This document shows, piece by piece, positions 1 to 10,855 of a stretch of DNA of 64,000 nt (within the stretch, counting starts at the first letter, position 1; every line of letters starts with the position of its first letter). The translations under genes and the position numbers were made by a program. Under the pieces are notes generated by a model. The model had not been told where the DNA came from, searched no databases, and saw only the letters and a list, made by a program, of their open reading frames with translations. The stretch is taken from positions 26,312,639 to 26,376,638 of the forward strand of contig OY743184.1 of assembly GCA_963555705.1 (NCBI GenBank). Direction: 5' to 3'. This DNA is from Ligustrum vulgare (Eukaryota; Streptophyta; Magnoliopsida; Lamiales; Oleaceae).

Positions 1-566
1 TAAGGAATATACTTTAAAATAGAATTTGATAAATTTATCAGAGATAACCCTGAAACACCTAGAACATTAGGATCAAGAATAAGATTCATATTTGAAAGAT
101 TAGCATATATATGTCAACAAAGATAATTATTAAAGAAATCAGGAAAATTAACTAGAATATGTTGTGAAGATATAGAAAAACCTATCAAATGTGGATGTAA
201 CCCTGAAAGAAGAAAAAATAATAATAAAAGAAAATATAAAAGTAGAAAGTTTAAAAAATTTAGAAACTTTAAGAAAAGATATATAAAACCTTAAAGAAGA
301 TATTACAAAAGAAGATATAATTCAAATAAAAAATAGAAAAAAAAAAACTTATAAGAAAGACAAAAGCCAATGCAAATGTTAGAATTGTAGAGAAATGAGG
401 GTATATAAGCCCTCATTGTAACAAAAAGAAATTTAAAATATTACAAAAAGAATATCTAGAAATAGAAAGCGAACTAAGTGAAATATCTGATATTGAAGAA
501 TACTATGATCAAGAACTCTATATAAGTGAAACAGATTCAGAAAACAATGAATCAGAATCAGAATAA
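1..566 (+). pseudogene. Endogenous caulimovirid coat protein, C-terminal remnant
   Basis: This is the end of a plant pararetrovirus capsid (Gag-like) gene that continues to the left of the window. The frame read here is very Lys/Arg-rich (about 180-300), then has a Cys/His zinc-knuckle region at about 370-420 and an acidic Ser/Glu tail ending at a TAA at 564-566. The knuckle is broken: a TAG replaces the conserved Trp codon in its own frame, and the final His-Cys part is in another frame. Several further in-frame stops lie upstream. An RNA-binding knuckle between a basic stretch and an acidic tail is the family pattern. It overlaps the next ORF start (547) by 20 nt, as expected of compact caulimovirid ORFs. 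Not functional. Confidence 0.72.
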
Positions 567-1353
567 AGAAATAGAAGAAATAGAAACAAATAAGAACATA
601 AATAAACAAGAATATGAAGGAATAGAAGGTTGTGAATTAAAAGTAACTTTTGATAATAATAAGTTCAGGAAAATACAAAAATTATCTTTAGATTTGAAAA
701 TAGGAAAATGGGAAATATTAGACAGAATATGGAAAAGAGAAAAAGTAGCAATAAATGAATATCATAAAATTGAAAGGGTAATAGATGTTAGAATTACTCA
801 AGGAACACACAAATTGAATCTTTTAACAAAAAATATGGTTACAGAACTATTAACAAAGATTAATAGAAAACAAAGTGAAAAGATCCAATATGTTTATTTA
901 GTAGGTATCCAAATAATGTTTAAATCCTTGTTTAGAGAAGGATTAGATTCGCCTTTGACTGTAAGTTTACATGATGAAAGAATTATAAATTTAAAAGACA
1001 GTCATTTAGGAACAATATAAGGAAATCTAGTATATAAGAAACTAATATTTACATGTTATCCAAAATATTGTATATCATTGAAAGAAAAAATTTTTAATGA
1101 AGTTTTAGGACTACATTTCAAATTACATAAAGATGTTATAATTGAACTAGGAGATAAAATTATGACTATAGAATACAGAGCATTATACACATTTACTAAT
1201 TCTAATTATGGAAACATTTGTTCTAAAATATCATTTATTGAAATTCATAAAGAATGTAAAGATTTTGGTAAAGCTGTGGAACCAGATAAACAAATAAGTT
1301 TAGTCCCAAAAAACTATGAACTTACTATAACAAAAAATAAACCAGAATTATAG
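547..1353 (+). pseudogene. Endogenous caulimovirid movement protein (30K superfamily)
   Basis: Remnant of the cell-to-cell movement protein. One reading frame runs from the ATG at 547 to 1353, interrupted by a TAA at 1018-1020. Family hallmarks read directly: a segment rich in Leu/Thr/Lys followed by YLVGIQI, then LFREGLDSP, then an SHLGTI segment just before the stop, and TCYPKYCISL just after it. The block 'FREGLDSP ... LGxI ... CYPxYxISL' is typical of caulimovirid 30K movement proteins. The order coat protein, movement protein, polymerase matches cavemoviruses and solendoviruses better than caulimoviruses or badnaviruses; that genus-level assignment is inference. A +2 frame change at 1353 joins it to the protease-like module downstream. 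Confidence 0.82.
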
Positions 1354-1871
1354 AATTAAGAGAAGAAGAATACCCTAATAATAACATAACATTTGAAGAC
1401 GGCAGTTTAATTAGAGGATCAACAAGTTTACCCAATAGAAAACAATTAGGAGAAACTAGTAATACGAAAGAAATAAAACTTCATAGAAATGCTGGAAATA
1501 TGAAGATAGAAGGTGAATATTTCAATGGAAAATAACATATAAAATGATCAAATATATTAATCGACACAGGAGCTAGTGAATGACATATAACTTCAAACAG
1601 AAACAAAGGACTAATATCTCATATAACTGATTCGTATAGATATATAAATTTTGATGGACAAATACATATGACTGAACTTGAAGTTAAAGTACCAATAAAA
1701 ATAGGAGATATAAATCTCTTAGTACCATGTCATGTAGATAACAATATGGTAAATCCTCACATGTTATTAGGAACGAGCTTCCTAGATGGACTAGAAGATT
1801 ATAGTATAAAACGTGAAGGATTATACATAATTCATAATGGTCAAACTATACTATGTAAGAAAGCTGAATAA
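1353..1871 (+). pseudogene. First retropepsin-like module at the end of the movement-protein ORF
   Basis: A decayed segment in the frame of 1353-1871 (stops near 1533, 1545 and 1579). It carries the aspartic-protease signature LIDTGAS at about 1557-1577 and a C-terminal retropepsin-like LLGTSFLDGL at about 1764-1793, the usual spacing pattern of a D-T-G active site followed by a hydrophobic-LLG strand. The TAA at 1869-1871 is followed at once by the ATG of the polymerase ORF, so this module belongs to the end of the movement-protein ORF, not to the polymerase. A second, separate DTG module opens the polymerase. I do not know a described caulimovirid with this arrangement; a tandem-duplicated protease is one explanation. 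Confidence 0.6.
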
Positions 1872-3758
1872 ATGAATAACCAAATAATTTTTCTATTAGC
1901 TATTTATATACAAGTTATCATTGTTGAAACAAATATAACAACTTGTGCATTAATTGACACAGGAAGTGATATAACAATATTCAAAAGTTTCTAAATAAAA
2001 TCATAGAATACTAATGGAAAGATAAAAATTACAGGAGTAACAAGAGAAAGTACTCATATAATTAATAGTGCTGATAAAATTGATATAATACTTGGGAGTA
2101 AACAAATAGTTGTAAATAAAATATATAATTATAACAAATTAGAATGTGATATATTACTAGGAAATGACTTTATACAACAATTTCAATATTATAAACAAAA
2201 TAATTACATGATAATGTTACAAACACCTTGTGGACATTTACTAAAAATACCAAGAGAATTTAGACCTTACAAAGTTCAGCCAACACAGCGTGGTGATAAA
2301 TGGGAGAGAAAATCAATTACAAAAAAAAAAAAAAAAAAAAAAAGAATAATGTATAAAAAAGTCTTAAAAACAAACATACAAACAAGTATGGAAAAAATCA
2401 TTGATCAATTAGAAAAAATTTGTGGAGAAACTCCGTTATTGTTTTGGAAACCACATTATCCAAAAGCTAAAATAGAATTGACAGTAAATGTTATTATAAG
2501 AGTTAGACCAATGATGTATACCATATAAGATACACAAGAATTTAAAACTCAAATAAAAGAATTACTTAACCAAAAATTAATCAGACCTAATAATGGACCT
2601 CATAGCAGTTCAGCTTTTATGGTAATGAAACATTCTGAACAAAAAAGAGGAAAAACTAGAATGATAATAAATTATAAAGAGTTAAATAAATATACCAAAT
2701 TTGGTGGATACTTTTTACTAAATAAAGAAGTACTAATAAACCTTACAAAAGGAAAACAATACTATTCTAAATTTGATTGCAAATCAGGATTTTGGCAAGT
2801 AAAAATGGAAGAAGATAGCATTCAATATACAACATTTAGTACACCCCAAGGTAAGTATGAATGGATGGTTATGCCATTTGCTTTAAAAAATGCATTACAA
2901 ATATATCAAAGAAAAATGGATGACATATTTAGAAAATTGAATGAATTTTTAATTGTTTATGTTGATGATATATTAATATGTTCTAATAATAGAGAAGAAC
3001 ATAGAAATCATTTGATAAAATTTATAAATGAATGCAAAAAAGAAGGAATTGTTCTTTCAAAAAACAAAGCCATAATAGAAAAACATGAAATTGATTTTCT
3101 TGGATTATCAATAGATAAAAGAGGAATAAAATTACAAACTCATATATCTAAAAAGATAGAAAGTTTTCCAAATAAATTAGAATCAAAAGAAAAAATAAAT
3201 TTTTTTTAGGATGTTTAAATTATGCAGAAGGATTTATTGAAAATCTCTAAAAAAAGAGATAAAATTCAGATTTTACTCAGAAAAACAAATAACAAAGGAT
3301 GGAGTGATGAACACACAGAAATTGTTAAAGCACTAAAGGAAGAATGTAAAAATTTACCAAAATTAAGATTACCAGATGAAAAAGATAATCTAATTGTTAA
3401 TACTGATGCCTCTAATAAATATTGGCAGCAATATTAAAAACAGATCTTAATGAAATTTGCAGATGTTCTAGTGGTACGTTTAACCAAGCAAAAATAAATT
3501 ATACTACTCATGAGAAAGAATTGTTAGCAATTATTAGAGGAATAAAGAAATTTTCATTGTTTTTATTATCCAAGAAATTCATTGTTAAAACTGATAATTC
3601 TCAAGTTGCAGGCTTAGTAAAAAAATAAGTTACCACCAAAACCTCAATATAGAAGACTTCATAGATGGCAAGCATATTTGGCATTTTATAATTTTAATAT
3701 AGTTCATATTAAAGGCGTTAATAATTATCTTGCAGATTTTTTAAGCAGGAATATTTAA
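1872..3758 (+). pseudogene. Endogenous caulimovirid polymerase (protease, reverse transcriptase, RNase H)
   Basis: Polyprotein that in the virus matures proteins and copies pregenomic RNA into DNA. The ATG at 1872 abuts the upstream stop. Protease: LIDTGSD near 1950-1970 and ILLGNDFI near 2150-2175. An A-run of more than 20 at about 2320-2342 follows. Reverse transcriptase: FDCKSGFWQVKM near 2770-2810, STPQGKYEWMVMPFALKN near 2838-2890, the catalytic YVDDIL near 2958-2976, and FLGL near 3098. RNase H: TDAS near 3403-3414, a Glu in THEKELLAI near 3508-3534, KTDNSQV near 3588-3608, and the terminal RRLHRWQAY ... ADFLSRN near 3648-3755. Stops occur near 1993, 2005 and 2526, and frame changes near 3205, 3425 and 3630. 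Clearly non-functional but easily recognised. Confidence 0.88.
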
Positions 3759-3807
3759 TTTGCAGATGGATAATATCAAAAAATCCTTGATAGACGCCAA
3801 ATAGCGA

Positions 3808-4837
3808 ATGAACTTCCTCACAGAGGAGCCTGAAGATATAAAACTTGGAATTGAGCAACTTGCAGAAACTCTCCAAAAAAGTTTCAAGCAATTGATGGAA
3901 ATATCAAAATTTCATTACAATTATACTAAAAAATTGGGCGATAACATAATTGGGATTGAATCTCAGTTTGAATCGTTAATTAACAAACAGGTTATATAAA
4001 AAATACAAACAGGTACATCTTCTGGAAGCAGTGGTGGACCAACGATAAAAAGGGATGAACCAAGTCCCAAGAAAGTTGTCATAAATGAAGCCAGTCCTTG
4101 AAAAATAATAATCAATGCCAAAGATGAACATACAAAGGTATTCAGAATTCGTGCTGAGGAGGAAGATGATTCCCCTTTTTTACCAAAAGAAAACGAATAT
4201 AAAACTACTGTTGAAGTTATATATGAACTTCAAGAATGTGATTGTTATTGCATTTCGTCTGGAGACCATGTATACCCATGATTGATCGTTACTCAGGGAG
4301 GACATCCTGTCATGACAAAAATGACAGCTAATTATGGATTTTTTGTTCTTATCTATCCAGGAAAAGATCTGAAAGAAATTAAAAAATTTGATGATTTACT
4401 AAAAGGATAATTTTCAAAGTTTTTCCCAAGGAAGACCTATATATTTAAAATTTTATTCGATCAGTCCTGAAATTGATGGAAGGATATATTATTCTGCTGA
4501 GCATATTATCACGATTGGGTATGTTGCTCGAAATTTTTCAATTGAAGTTGGAAAAAATACCAAGCTAGTACCAAACATTACAAGATCATGGTTTAGATCC
4601 CGAAGGGTGTCAGGAATTAAGGTTCTCTACAACATTGCCAAAAACTTGTCTGAGAAAAAATTCAAATGCATCTGCCAGTATAACGGATGGACCCTCCTCA
4701 CTAATGGGGGAAAAGAAAAGTCAACAACCTTGCAAGAATACATCAACAAGTTTGACATTCATCAAATCCATGGAAGCTTTACTACCTTACAAGAGGCATG
4801 CATTGCCAGAAATTGCCCCACATGCGAACAAAATTGA
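3808..4837 (+). pseudogene. Fourth caulimovirid ORF, position of the transactivator/inclusion protein
   Basis: A degenerate ORF of about 340 codons after the polymerase. It opens with the ATG at 3808, has in-frame stops at 3997, 4099 and 4279, changes frame near 4410, and ends at 4837. Visible parts: an N-terminal charged helical segment, a Ser/Gly linker (SSGSSGG) followed by acidic residues, a hydrophobic middle (YGFFVLIYPGKD), and a Cys-rich C-terminus (CICQYNGW ... CPTC). I do not recognise a domain with confidence. The position, last before the promoter region, is that of the ORF VI/ORF 4 transactivator-viroplasmin in caulimo-, cavemo- and solendoviruses, which is the basis of the call. 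Confidence 0.5.
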
Positions 4838-4904
4838 TGGAAAGCTGGTATCTACTCTATTAAAAGAAAGTGAAGCGTGGAAAAAAATAGATAGCCCAAT
4901 GTAA

Positions 4905-5340
4905 GGGCCACGTGAGAAAAGAAATAATAGAGGACATGTGTCTTTGTAATTATCAATAGAGGGGCAGGTGTGTCCTTATGTGTCCTTGTAATATTAATGA
5001 AAAGCTGTATGATTGTTAGGACAATGATGTAAGCAATGATGTAATTGTGTTCAATGTAATATTATAAATAGAGGCATCCGGGCTAGTTGAAAGACAGAAC
5101 TCTCTTGAGCACTCAGTTTGTGAGAAAGCCAAAAATCTTCTGTCTTTGAAAAAAAAAAATTCTCATACCAATCTTGTACCAATCTTCATATTATCAATAA
5201 AATCCCAATCTACTTATCAAATTATGATGAGTTTCTAAATTCTTGTCTTCTGAGTCCTATTTCCAAAAAGAAGATATATTATTAAGAAAACTCCCCACAC
5301 TTTGTCCTAAAATATTTTCCATCTAAGAGATTATACAGTG
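4905..5340 (+). promoter_or_regulatory. Pararetroviral pregenomic promoter and poly(A) region
   Basis: Intergenic region after the last viral ORF. At 5025-5044 there are two TGATGTAA-type halves separated by four bases, very close to the as-1 element (paired TGACG motifs) of caulimovirid promoters. A TATAAATA box lies at 5063-5070, about 20 bp downstream, which predicts a transcript start near 5095. An AATAAA at 5196-5201 would place poly(A) about 110-120 nt after the start, giving the short terminal redundancy typical of pregenomic RNA. The ORFs upstream are badly broken but these signals are readable. No viral tRNA-Met primer site was found in the remaining leader. Confidence 0.72.
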
Positions 5341-5363
5341 AAGGCATCCAGCTTTAGCTAATA

Positions 5364-5520
5364 TGTAACGACCCGGCTCCCTCGCTGGGGCCTTCCCCGA
5401 GTCGTACTCATAATCTTTCCACTCCCCCTTTGCTCCCTCGCTGTGGCCTTCTCTAGAAGTGGATTTTTGCCTTCCGCAGGATTCGAACCTTGCACCTAGG
5501 GGTTAAGTACCATTAGACCA
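5364..5520 (-). repeat. tRNA-derived SINE copy 1 (minus)
   Basis: First of three copies of one short interspersed element in alternating orientation. Read on the minus strand it has a tRNA-like head with an internal B-box (GGTTCGAATCC type, on plus 5489-5500 as its complement), then a body with GCGAGGGAGCC motifs, and ends in CGTTACA at 5364. It lacks about 20 bp between the A- and B-box regions found in the next copy. It is inserted in the pararetroviral leader. The family was not identified by name. Confidence 0.65.
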
Positions 5521-5707
5521 GTCTAATGGTAGCAGGATTCCATGAATCTTTGTACTTAACCCCTAGGTGCAAGGTTCGAATCCTACGGAAGGCAAAAATC
5601 CACTTCTGGAGAAGGCCCCAGCGAGGGAGCCAGGGGGAGTGGAAAGATCATGAGTACGACTCGGAGAAGGCCCTAGCGAGGGAGCCTGGTCGTTACAAAA
5701 AAATGCG
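5521..5707 (+). repeat. tRNA-derived SINE copy 2 (plus)
   Basis: This copy meets copy 1 head to head at a near-perfect palindrome (CCATTAGACC / GTCTAATGG around 5511-5529). It shows the most complete SINE layout: A-box-like TCTAATGGTAGCAGG at 5523-5537, B-box GGTTCGAATCC at 5573-5583, a GC-rich body, and a 3' end CGTTACA followed by seven A residues. The A-box resembles that of tRNA-Gly (GGTCTAGTGGTAG), an inference from memory of the tRNA. SINEs are copied by LINE reverse transcriptase and do not encode protein. Confidence 0.68.
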
Positions 5708-5708
5708 A

Positions 5709-5912
5709 CTTTTTTTGTAACGACTCGGCTCCTTCGCTGGGGCCTTCTCCGAGTCATACTCATGGTCTTTCCACTCCCCCCTTGGTCGTCCTGGTCCTCA
5801 AGGGCTGCTAGCCTCGTTTCCAAGAAGTGGATTTTTGCCTTCCGCAGGGATCAAACCTCGTACCTAGGGGTTAAGTACAAAGATTCTTAAATCCCTGCTA
5901 CCATTAGACCTA
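5709..5912 (-). repeat. tRNA-derived SINE copy 3 (minus)
   Basis: Tail-to-tail with copy 2: its poly(A) tail (as T residues 5710-5716) faces the tail of copy 2. On the minus strand it runs from a head with GGTCTAATGGTAGCAGGG (complement of about 5894-5911), through a B-box-like GAGGTTTGATCCC, into the same body and a CGTTACAAAAAAA tail. Its head abuts the LTR that starts at 5913, so the LTR element begins exactly at the SINE's 5' end. Confidence 0.65.
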
Positions 5913-8162
5913 TGTAATAATCCGAAAAATTATGACGTTCTTAGTCGTCATTTATGATGTAATAAAAGTGTTTTAGAATTTATTTAATTGTTTAGGAAGT
6001 TAAAGAAATAAAAACGGAGTTTTTAATTAAATGAAAAGTTACGAAAAACATATTTAAACGCCTTTCTTCAGAAGATTCGTTTGACCACTTCCGACCTCCG
6101 ATAAATGCATAATTCATATGTACGGATAAGTACTCAAAGTGAACTTCGAGAATCTGAAATCCCTTAATCATTCCGATTAATGTACAGCTCGTGGTGAATT
6201 TTCAAAGTTGGCACTGCAACCATACGACTCGAAAAGGGCAGTTCCAATGGCTAAATTTGAGACACCATAACTCTCACCTCGGTTAACCAAGTTTTATGAA
6301 ACAAATTCCATATGAAAGTACTCCATGAGTACTTTGAAATGAGACCAAGAAGCCCCAATTTGGAGTTCATTTGATACCTCGAATCTGACCTCAAACATGG
6401 CATCTTGAAACTGTAAAATCTGGGAAAAGAAGCATGAGCTGGACATTAATCCTCCATATCCGATTTTAGCTCACATGAGTCATCTTCTACATCCTTAGGA
6501 CACCTCCAGCTTGCATGGCAGCAGCATGACACCTCAAGCTTGACATTAAAATATGATTTCTTAATCTTGAAGCAAGGTTTAGATCCTCTACATCCATCTT
6601 CTTTGCTTGAATTCATGTAGCCTTCTTCTTCTATAAATAGGGAGGATTCTGAATGAAGAAATACATCCAAAATTGGATACAAAATGCCACTGAAATCATC
6701 TTGCTTTATTTCAAACCCTAAGCATTGATTTCATGCCAAAATCATGTTTCAATCCGTTATAATACATCCTTTTTATTGGAAAACATGTTTTCTCAAAGCC
6801 CTTTATCAAAACCGATGATTTTAGATCAAAGAAATCAAGAAAACCGACTTTCAGATTCTGGAAATACGTTTAGTGTCGACACCTACTGGTTTGGTGTCGA
6901 CACCATGTTCATCTGGGCTTAAAACGATGATTCTGAAACTTTTTGTGTCGACACCAAATCAAGTGGTTTCGACACCAAACGGACTGCCGGCGACATAACT
7001 TCGTTCAACTATAACTTTTATCTATAACTCCGATTTCTGATCCGTAAAGTCTGTGGAACACAGATTCAATATCCTTTCCAATGATATATTATACGACTCA
7101 TGGAGACTTATGTGATGGGAGTTATTTTCTTATTTCTTCACCTACTCTGTGCCGATGAAGGCTTCCATTCCAAGAGAAATTATTCTAGGAGCTGTTCAAG
7201 GATAGATTCATCCAATAAACTGTGAGTGGGATATGCTATTTGGATTATTTGAATAATATGTAAATTAGATATTATTCATTATATGTGATTTGAATATGAT
7301 TACTTGAATCATTGGATTAACGAACTGAATAGTTGATATGTCTTATTACGTGATATAATGTGATAACATGATATGTTGAAATTGCATTCTTTCATATTTT
7401 GGAAATGCAATGGCATTGGATTGATGATGTTTTGGACATGTAATGGCATTTGATAGATGATGAATCATTAAAGAGAGTTTATGCATAAAGAAGAGTTTTG
7501 TGCATGTGGATTATAGATTTGAACTCTAGCCCCCTCGGTAATCAATATGGATATTGATGTTGATGATGTCGGGAGCACCTCGCTACTCCGAGGGTTGTGA
7601 GGAACGACATGGTGATCCAATATCTCTGTTAGAGTCGAACAGGGTGAAGGATGATAGGGATGTAGAAGCCCTAGAGGATGAAATAGTCCTGATTAATCTG
7701 GTGTGTTAATGCCATGTTATCGATATCCAGGTTATGGAAATGATATGTGCTTTGGGTAGAGGAGATAATCTATATTCGGGCCCTGAAAACATGAGTTTTG
7801 AAAAAGAACATGCATGTGCATCAATGACTTGTAATGTTGATTTATGTTTCAATGTGCAATAACACATGTGCACCATATCTTACTCACTGGGCAAGTGTAT
7901 GCTCATCCCCCGTCATCTAACCTTTCAGGTAGCTATTGATATAAGATGGATTGAAGGGGATCTTCAGATAGCTTGACAGAGAGTGTTGCGCTAGGTGATG
8001 ACCTGTGAGTTGTGAACTTGCCACCGAATAAGAACTTTTTTGTTTGAACTGCCACTCTTTTGTTTAACTCATTATTTAATATTTTAAAATTTAATATCGT
8101 TTCTTCTTACATAAATGAATTTTATTTTAAATGAAAAAGTTTTGAAAATTCAAGGCGTCACA
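5913..8162 (+). repeat. 5' LTR of the non-coding gypsy-type element
   Basis: About 2,250 bp, aligned by eye along its length with 10856-13233. It contains the distinctive run of GGTGTCGACACC-type palindromes near 6873-6975, a segment with GATGTCGGGAGCACCTCG near 7566, and an AT-rich end. Compared with the 3' LTR it lacks a tandem duplication of about 155 bp and differs at scattered bases and short indels, so the insertion is not recent. Confidence 0.85.
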
Positions 8163-8356
8163 AGAGTGGTATCAGAGCATTATTATTATTTTTAAAAATG
8201 CTTGAAATCTCGGGGTTTTACAAGTTTGGTATCAGAGCATTATAATTTTGAAAATAAAAATGCTTGAAATTTCGGGGCTTCACAAGTGGTATCAGAGCAT
8301 TATTATTTTGAAAAATGCTAGAAAAACTCGGGGCATTACAAGTTGGTATCAGAGCA
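8163..8356 (+). promoter_or_regulatory. Four tandem copies of the LTR-end / primer-binding-site junction
   Basis: TGGTATCAGAGC, complementary to the 3' end of plant initiator tRNA-Met, occurs at 8167-8178, 8227-8238, 8287-8298 and 8344-8355. Each copy is followed by ATT-rich sequence and preceded by an LTR-end-like stretch finishing in CACA or TTACA, so the repeat unit of about 60 bp is the LTR end plus primer site, not the primer site alone. Normal elements have a single site 0-5 bp after the LTR. Confidence 0.8.
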
Positions 8357-10835
8357 TTTGGTTTTAAGATTCTGTAGACTGCCTAACGCACATATCTGTC
8401 AAGTCGTTATCTGAAGTACCTCCAATCAAGTAAGTGATTAATTTTTATACTTGAATTAATTTTGAGATTACCTAAATTTGCAAATTGATATTTGATTCGG
8501 TATCTAGATTTGTATTTGGTTAGTTATCCTTGATATGGAAGTTCAACTTAGGAAATTTAGAGCCTACAAGATAAAATATGATATAGATACTTATGATAAA
8601 TTTGATCTCTTGGTATGATGTTCGTAGATAGAACAAGCTCCCTTGTAAAAGAGAATATGTATTATTTTCATATGTCAACACTTGAGAACCCAAGTGTCAA
8701 CGCTAATGAGACAAAAGTCTCAGTATCTATAATGTCGAAATCGGATAAATCATGTGTTAACACTAGTAGAACTTAAAAGTAATATACTTAAATGTAAAAC
8801 ACTATATGTCGAAAATCAAAGGTTTGATGTCGATACTTGATTCTTTAATCAATCTCGAAACAAATATACTCATTAAGTTGTCATTTTAATGTTGATTTTT
8901 GATTATTACACGTCGAAATCAAAACCCTAGACCTGAACAAAATTATTTTACCTTGGGAATAGTGTTGGTGTCGACACTGCTTCTGTATTGGTATCGACAC
9001 CAACCCAACAGTGTAGCCTCAGTTTGTTTGGTGTCGACACTACGGTTCTACGCGCCAAAATTTTTAAATTTTATCCAAATTTCTCAATTAAGTACTATCT
9101 TTTAAGTGGAGGGTTTTGGAGTTGTCACAAGCGTGGTATTAAACAAATTAGACATTTTTTAAAAGTTTTTCTTCCTATGAACTCCAATTACGTGATTATA
9201 CTTGTGGTATTACGTACTCATAAAAACTTGCATAACTAGTCTTTCTTGTAAACTTTCTTGAAGAGTTATGTTTTCATAAACTTATTTGTAAAGTTATGCA
9301 CTTGTAAAATTTCTTGTAAAAGTAATGTTTTCGTAGAGTCATACTCTTGTAAATTGCATAAACTGATTTTCTTACATGTATCATGAGTTGCATTTCTATC
9401 CCTCTTGCTAATCTCATTTACTTTGGTGATATTTGGAAACCCTATTTGGGTAAAAGTCATCTTGGCTTGATGTGGTCCGGTGAGAAATGGGAACCCTAGT
9501 TAGGGAAAAATTTTCGTGATTGGAAACCCTAATTCGGGTAAAAGTTCCATCTCCCTTGGACGTGGTCCTGTAAGTTTGGAAACCTTATTTAGGGCAAAAC
9601 TTCCATCTCAAATTGTTAATTATATTGAGTACTCGGGATAGAAATCGTGATCATGGATCATGGTAAGGGTCCCACGAAAAATGATTTTTGATGAATATAT
9701 GGTATCTTATGATTTATCTTGTAAAAAAAAGTATTCACCACATAAATATTAAACTACGGTTGCTCCAATGTACCCCGCTCATGATTCGAAATATGTTGTT
9801 ATATGCCTTGAGTTTTCTAATGATAAGGCATAGCGGTATACCCATTATGATATGTTATGGAGCTTTCGAGGTACAAGATGAGAACCATAGGGGACCTATC
9901 ATGTTATGCATTACAATATGCAATCATCAATATTGGAAGCTACCTATGATGTATGGATAGCCGGTGATACAGTAACCACAATATATCTCAATTATATTGG
10001 CTATTATGATACGGATATGTTGTTTGAGCAGCCGATGATACGGGCCTACAACACATCACGATCTTAAAATGTCAATTATTTTGGATATACGGACATTTTG
10101 CACATATATCGAGTTGTGACTGGCATATTTTAAACAAATACTTTTCAAGAGATAGAAGTTTAATTCGAGAAATTGCCACATAATTGGAACTCTTTTTGAA
10201 AAGATATGCATTAATGTCAGTAAATGCTTCATTTTTTCGTCAAAATACATGTTTCATTTAATGCATTTACTTTGAACTAGTTTCATACTCTGTTAGAAGC
10301 CTTTACGGTTAATCAATTTCAAAGAAATATGTACTTGCATGATTGACTGACTTCTAAATATTAACTTCGCAGAAGTAACCACACCACTATTTCAGGTGAG
10401 GTATCTAGGGAATCTAATGTACTATTTTCTACAAGTGTGACTGTCAAATTAAAATCTTCAAAACAGAGATCATCTTTCTCTTTCTTCTTGTCATCCAATC
10501 GATCTTAGAGGCATTTAGCTGAATTTGAAATTTGAATATGGATAATAGTATCAGAGTGCGCAGCGGAAACGTTAACCTATTGAAGGTTCTCTTTCCGACA
10601 TACCTAGATAAAGTTTGAACTCATTTGGTATTCCTTGCGGAAGACATGGGTTCAAAGTATTATTTCCAAAAAGTGTGTGTTCGGTTATTCTGTGTCGAAT
10701 ATGTCTTCCCCTTGCACAAAAATATTCCATTTTTCAAATATGGTTATTTGAAATCTTAAAGTTATACTTCGTCATTGACCAAGTATACGATATCTAATTT
10801 CTCCTTCATCGACTTTCGAGGACGAAATTCTTTTA
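8357..10835 (+). other. Internal region of the non-coding LTR element
   Basis: No ORF here looks like gag, protease, reverse transcriptase or integrase; the longest open stretches lack any known motif. The region holds further TGTCGACAC-type palindromes (about 8967-9045) and repeated GGAAACCCTA phrases near 9437-9595. It is best read as non-coding cargo between the primer site and the polypurine tract. Confidence 0.6.
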
Positions 10836-10855
10836 GGGGGGGGGGGGGGGAAGAT
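10817..10855 (+). promoter_or_regulatory. Polypurine tract with 15-G run
   Basis: GAGGACGAAATTC at 10818-10830 is the phrase seen before the 3' LTR of many plant gypsy elements. It is followed by TTTTA and a run of 15 G at 10836-10850, then AAGAT and the LTR start. The tract primes plus-strand DNA synthesis. A pure G15 run is longer than usual and may be a slippage or assembly product. Confidence 0.75.

Noticed and set aside
5364..5697. A 334-bp foldback DNA transposon with TGTAAC...GTTACA ends
   Set aside because: Each half has a tRNA-like head and one half ends in a poly(A) tail, and a third half-unit exists alone, so inverted SINE copies explain it better.
6446..6682. 78-codon minus-strand ORF repeated at 11388-11624
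   Set aside because: The conservation only reflects that both positions are LTR copies; no domain or start context supports coding.
8167..8355. TGGTATCAGAGC as the primer site of the pararetrovirus
   Set aside because: Each copy directly follows an LTR-end sequence of the gypsy-type element, so the sites belong to that element.
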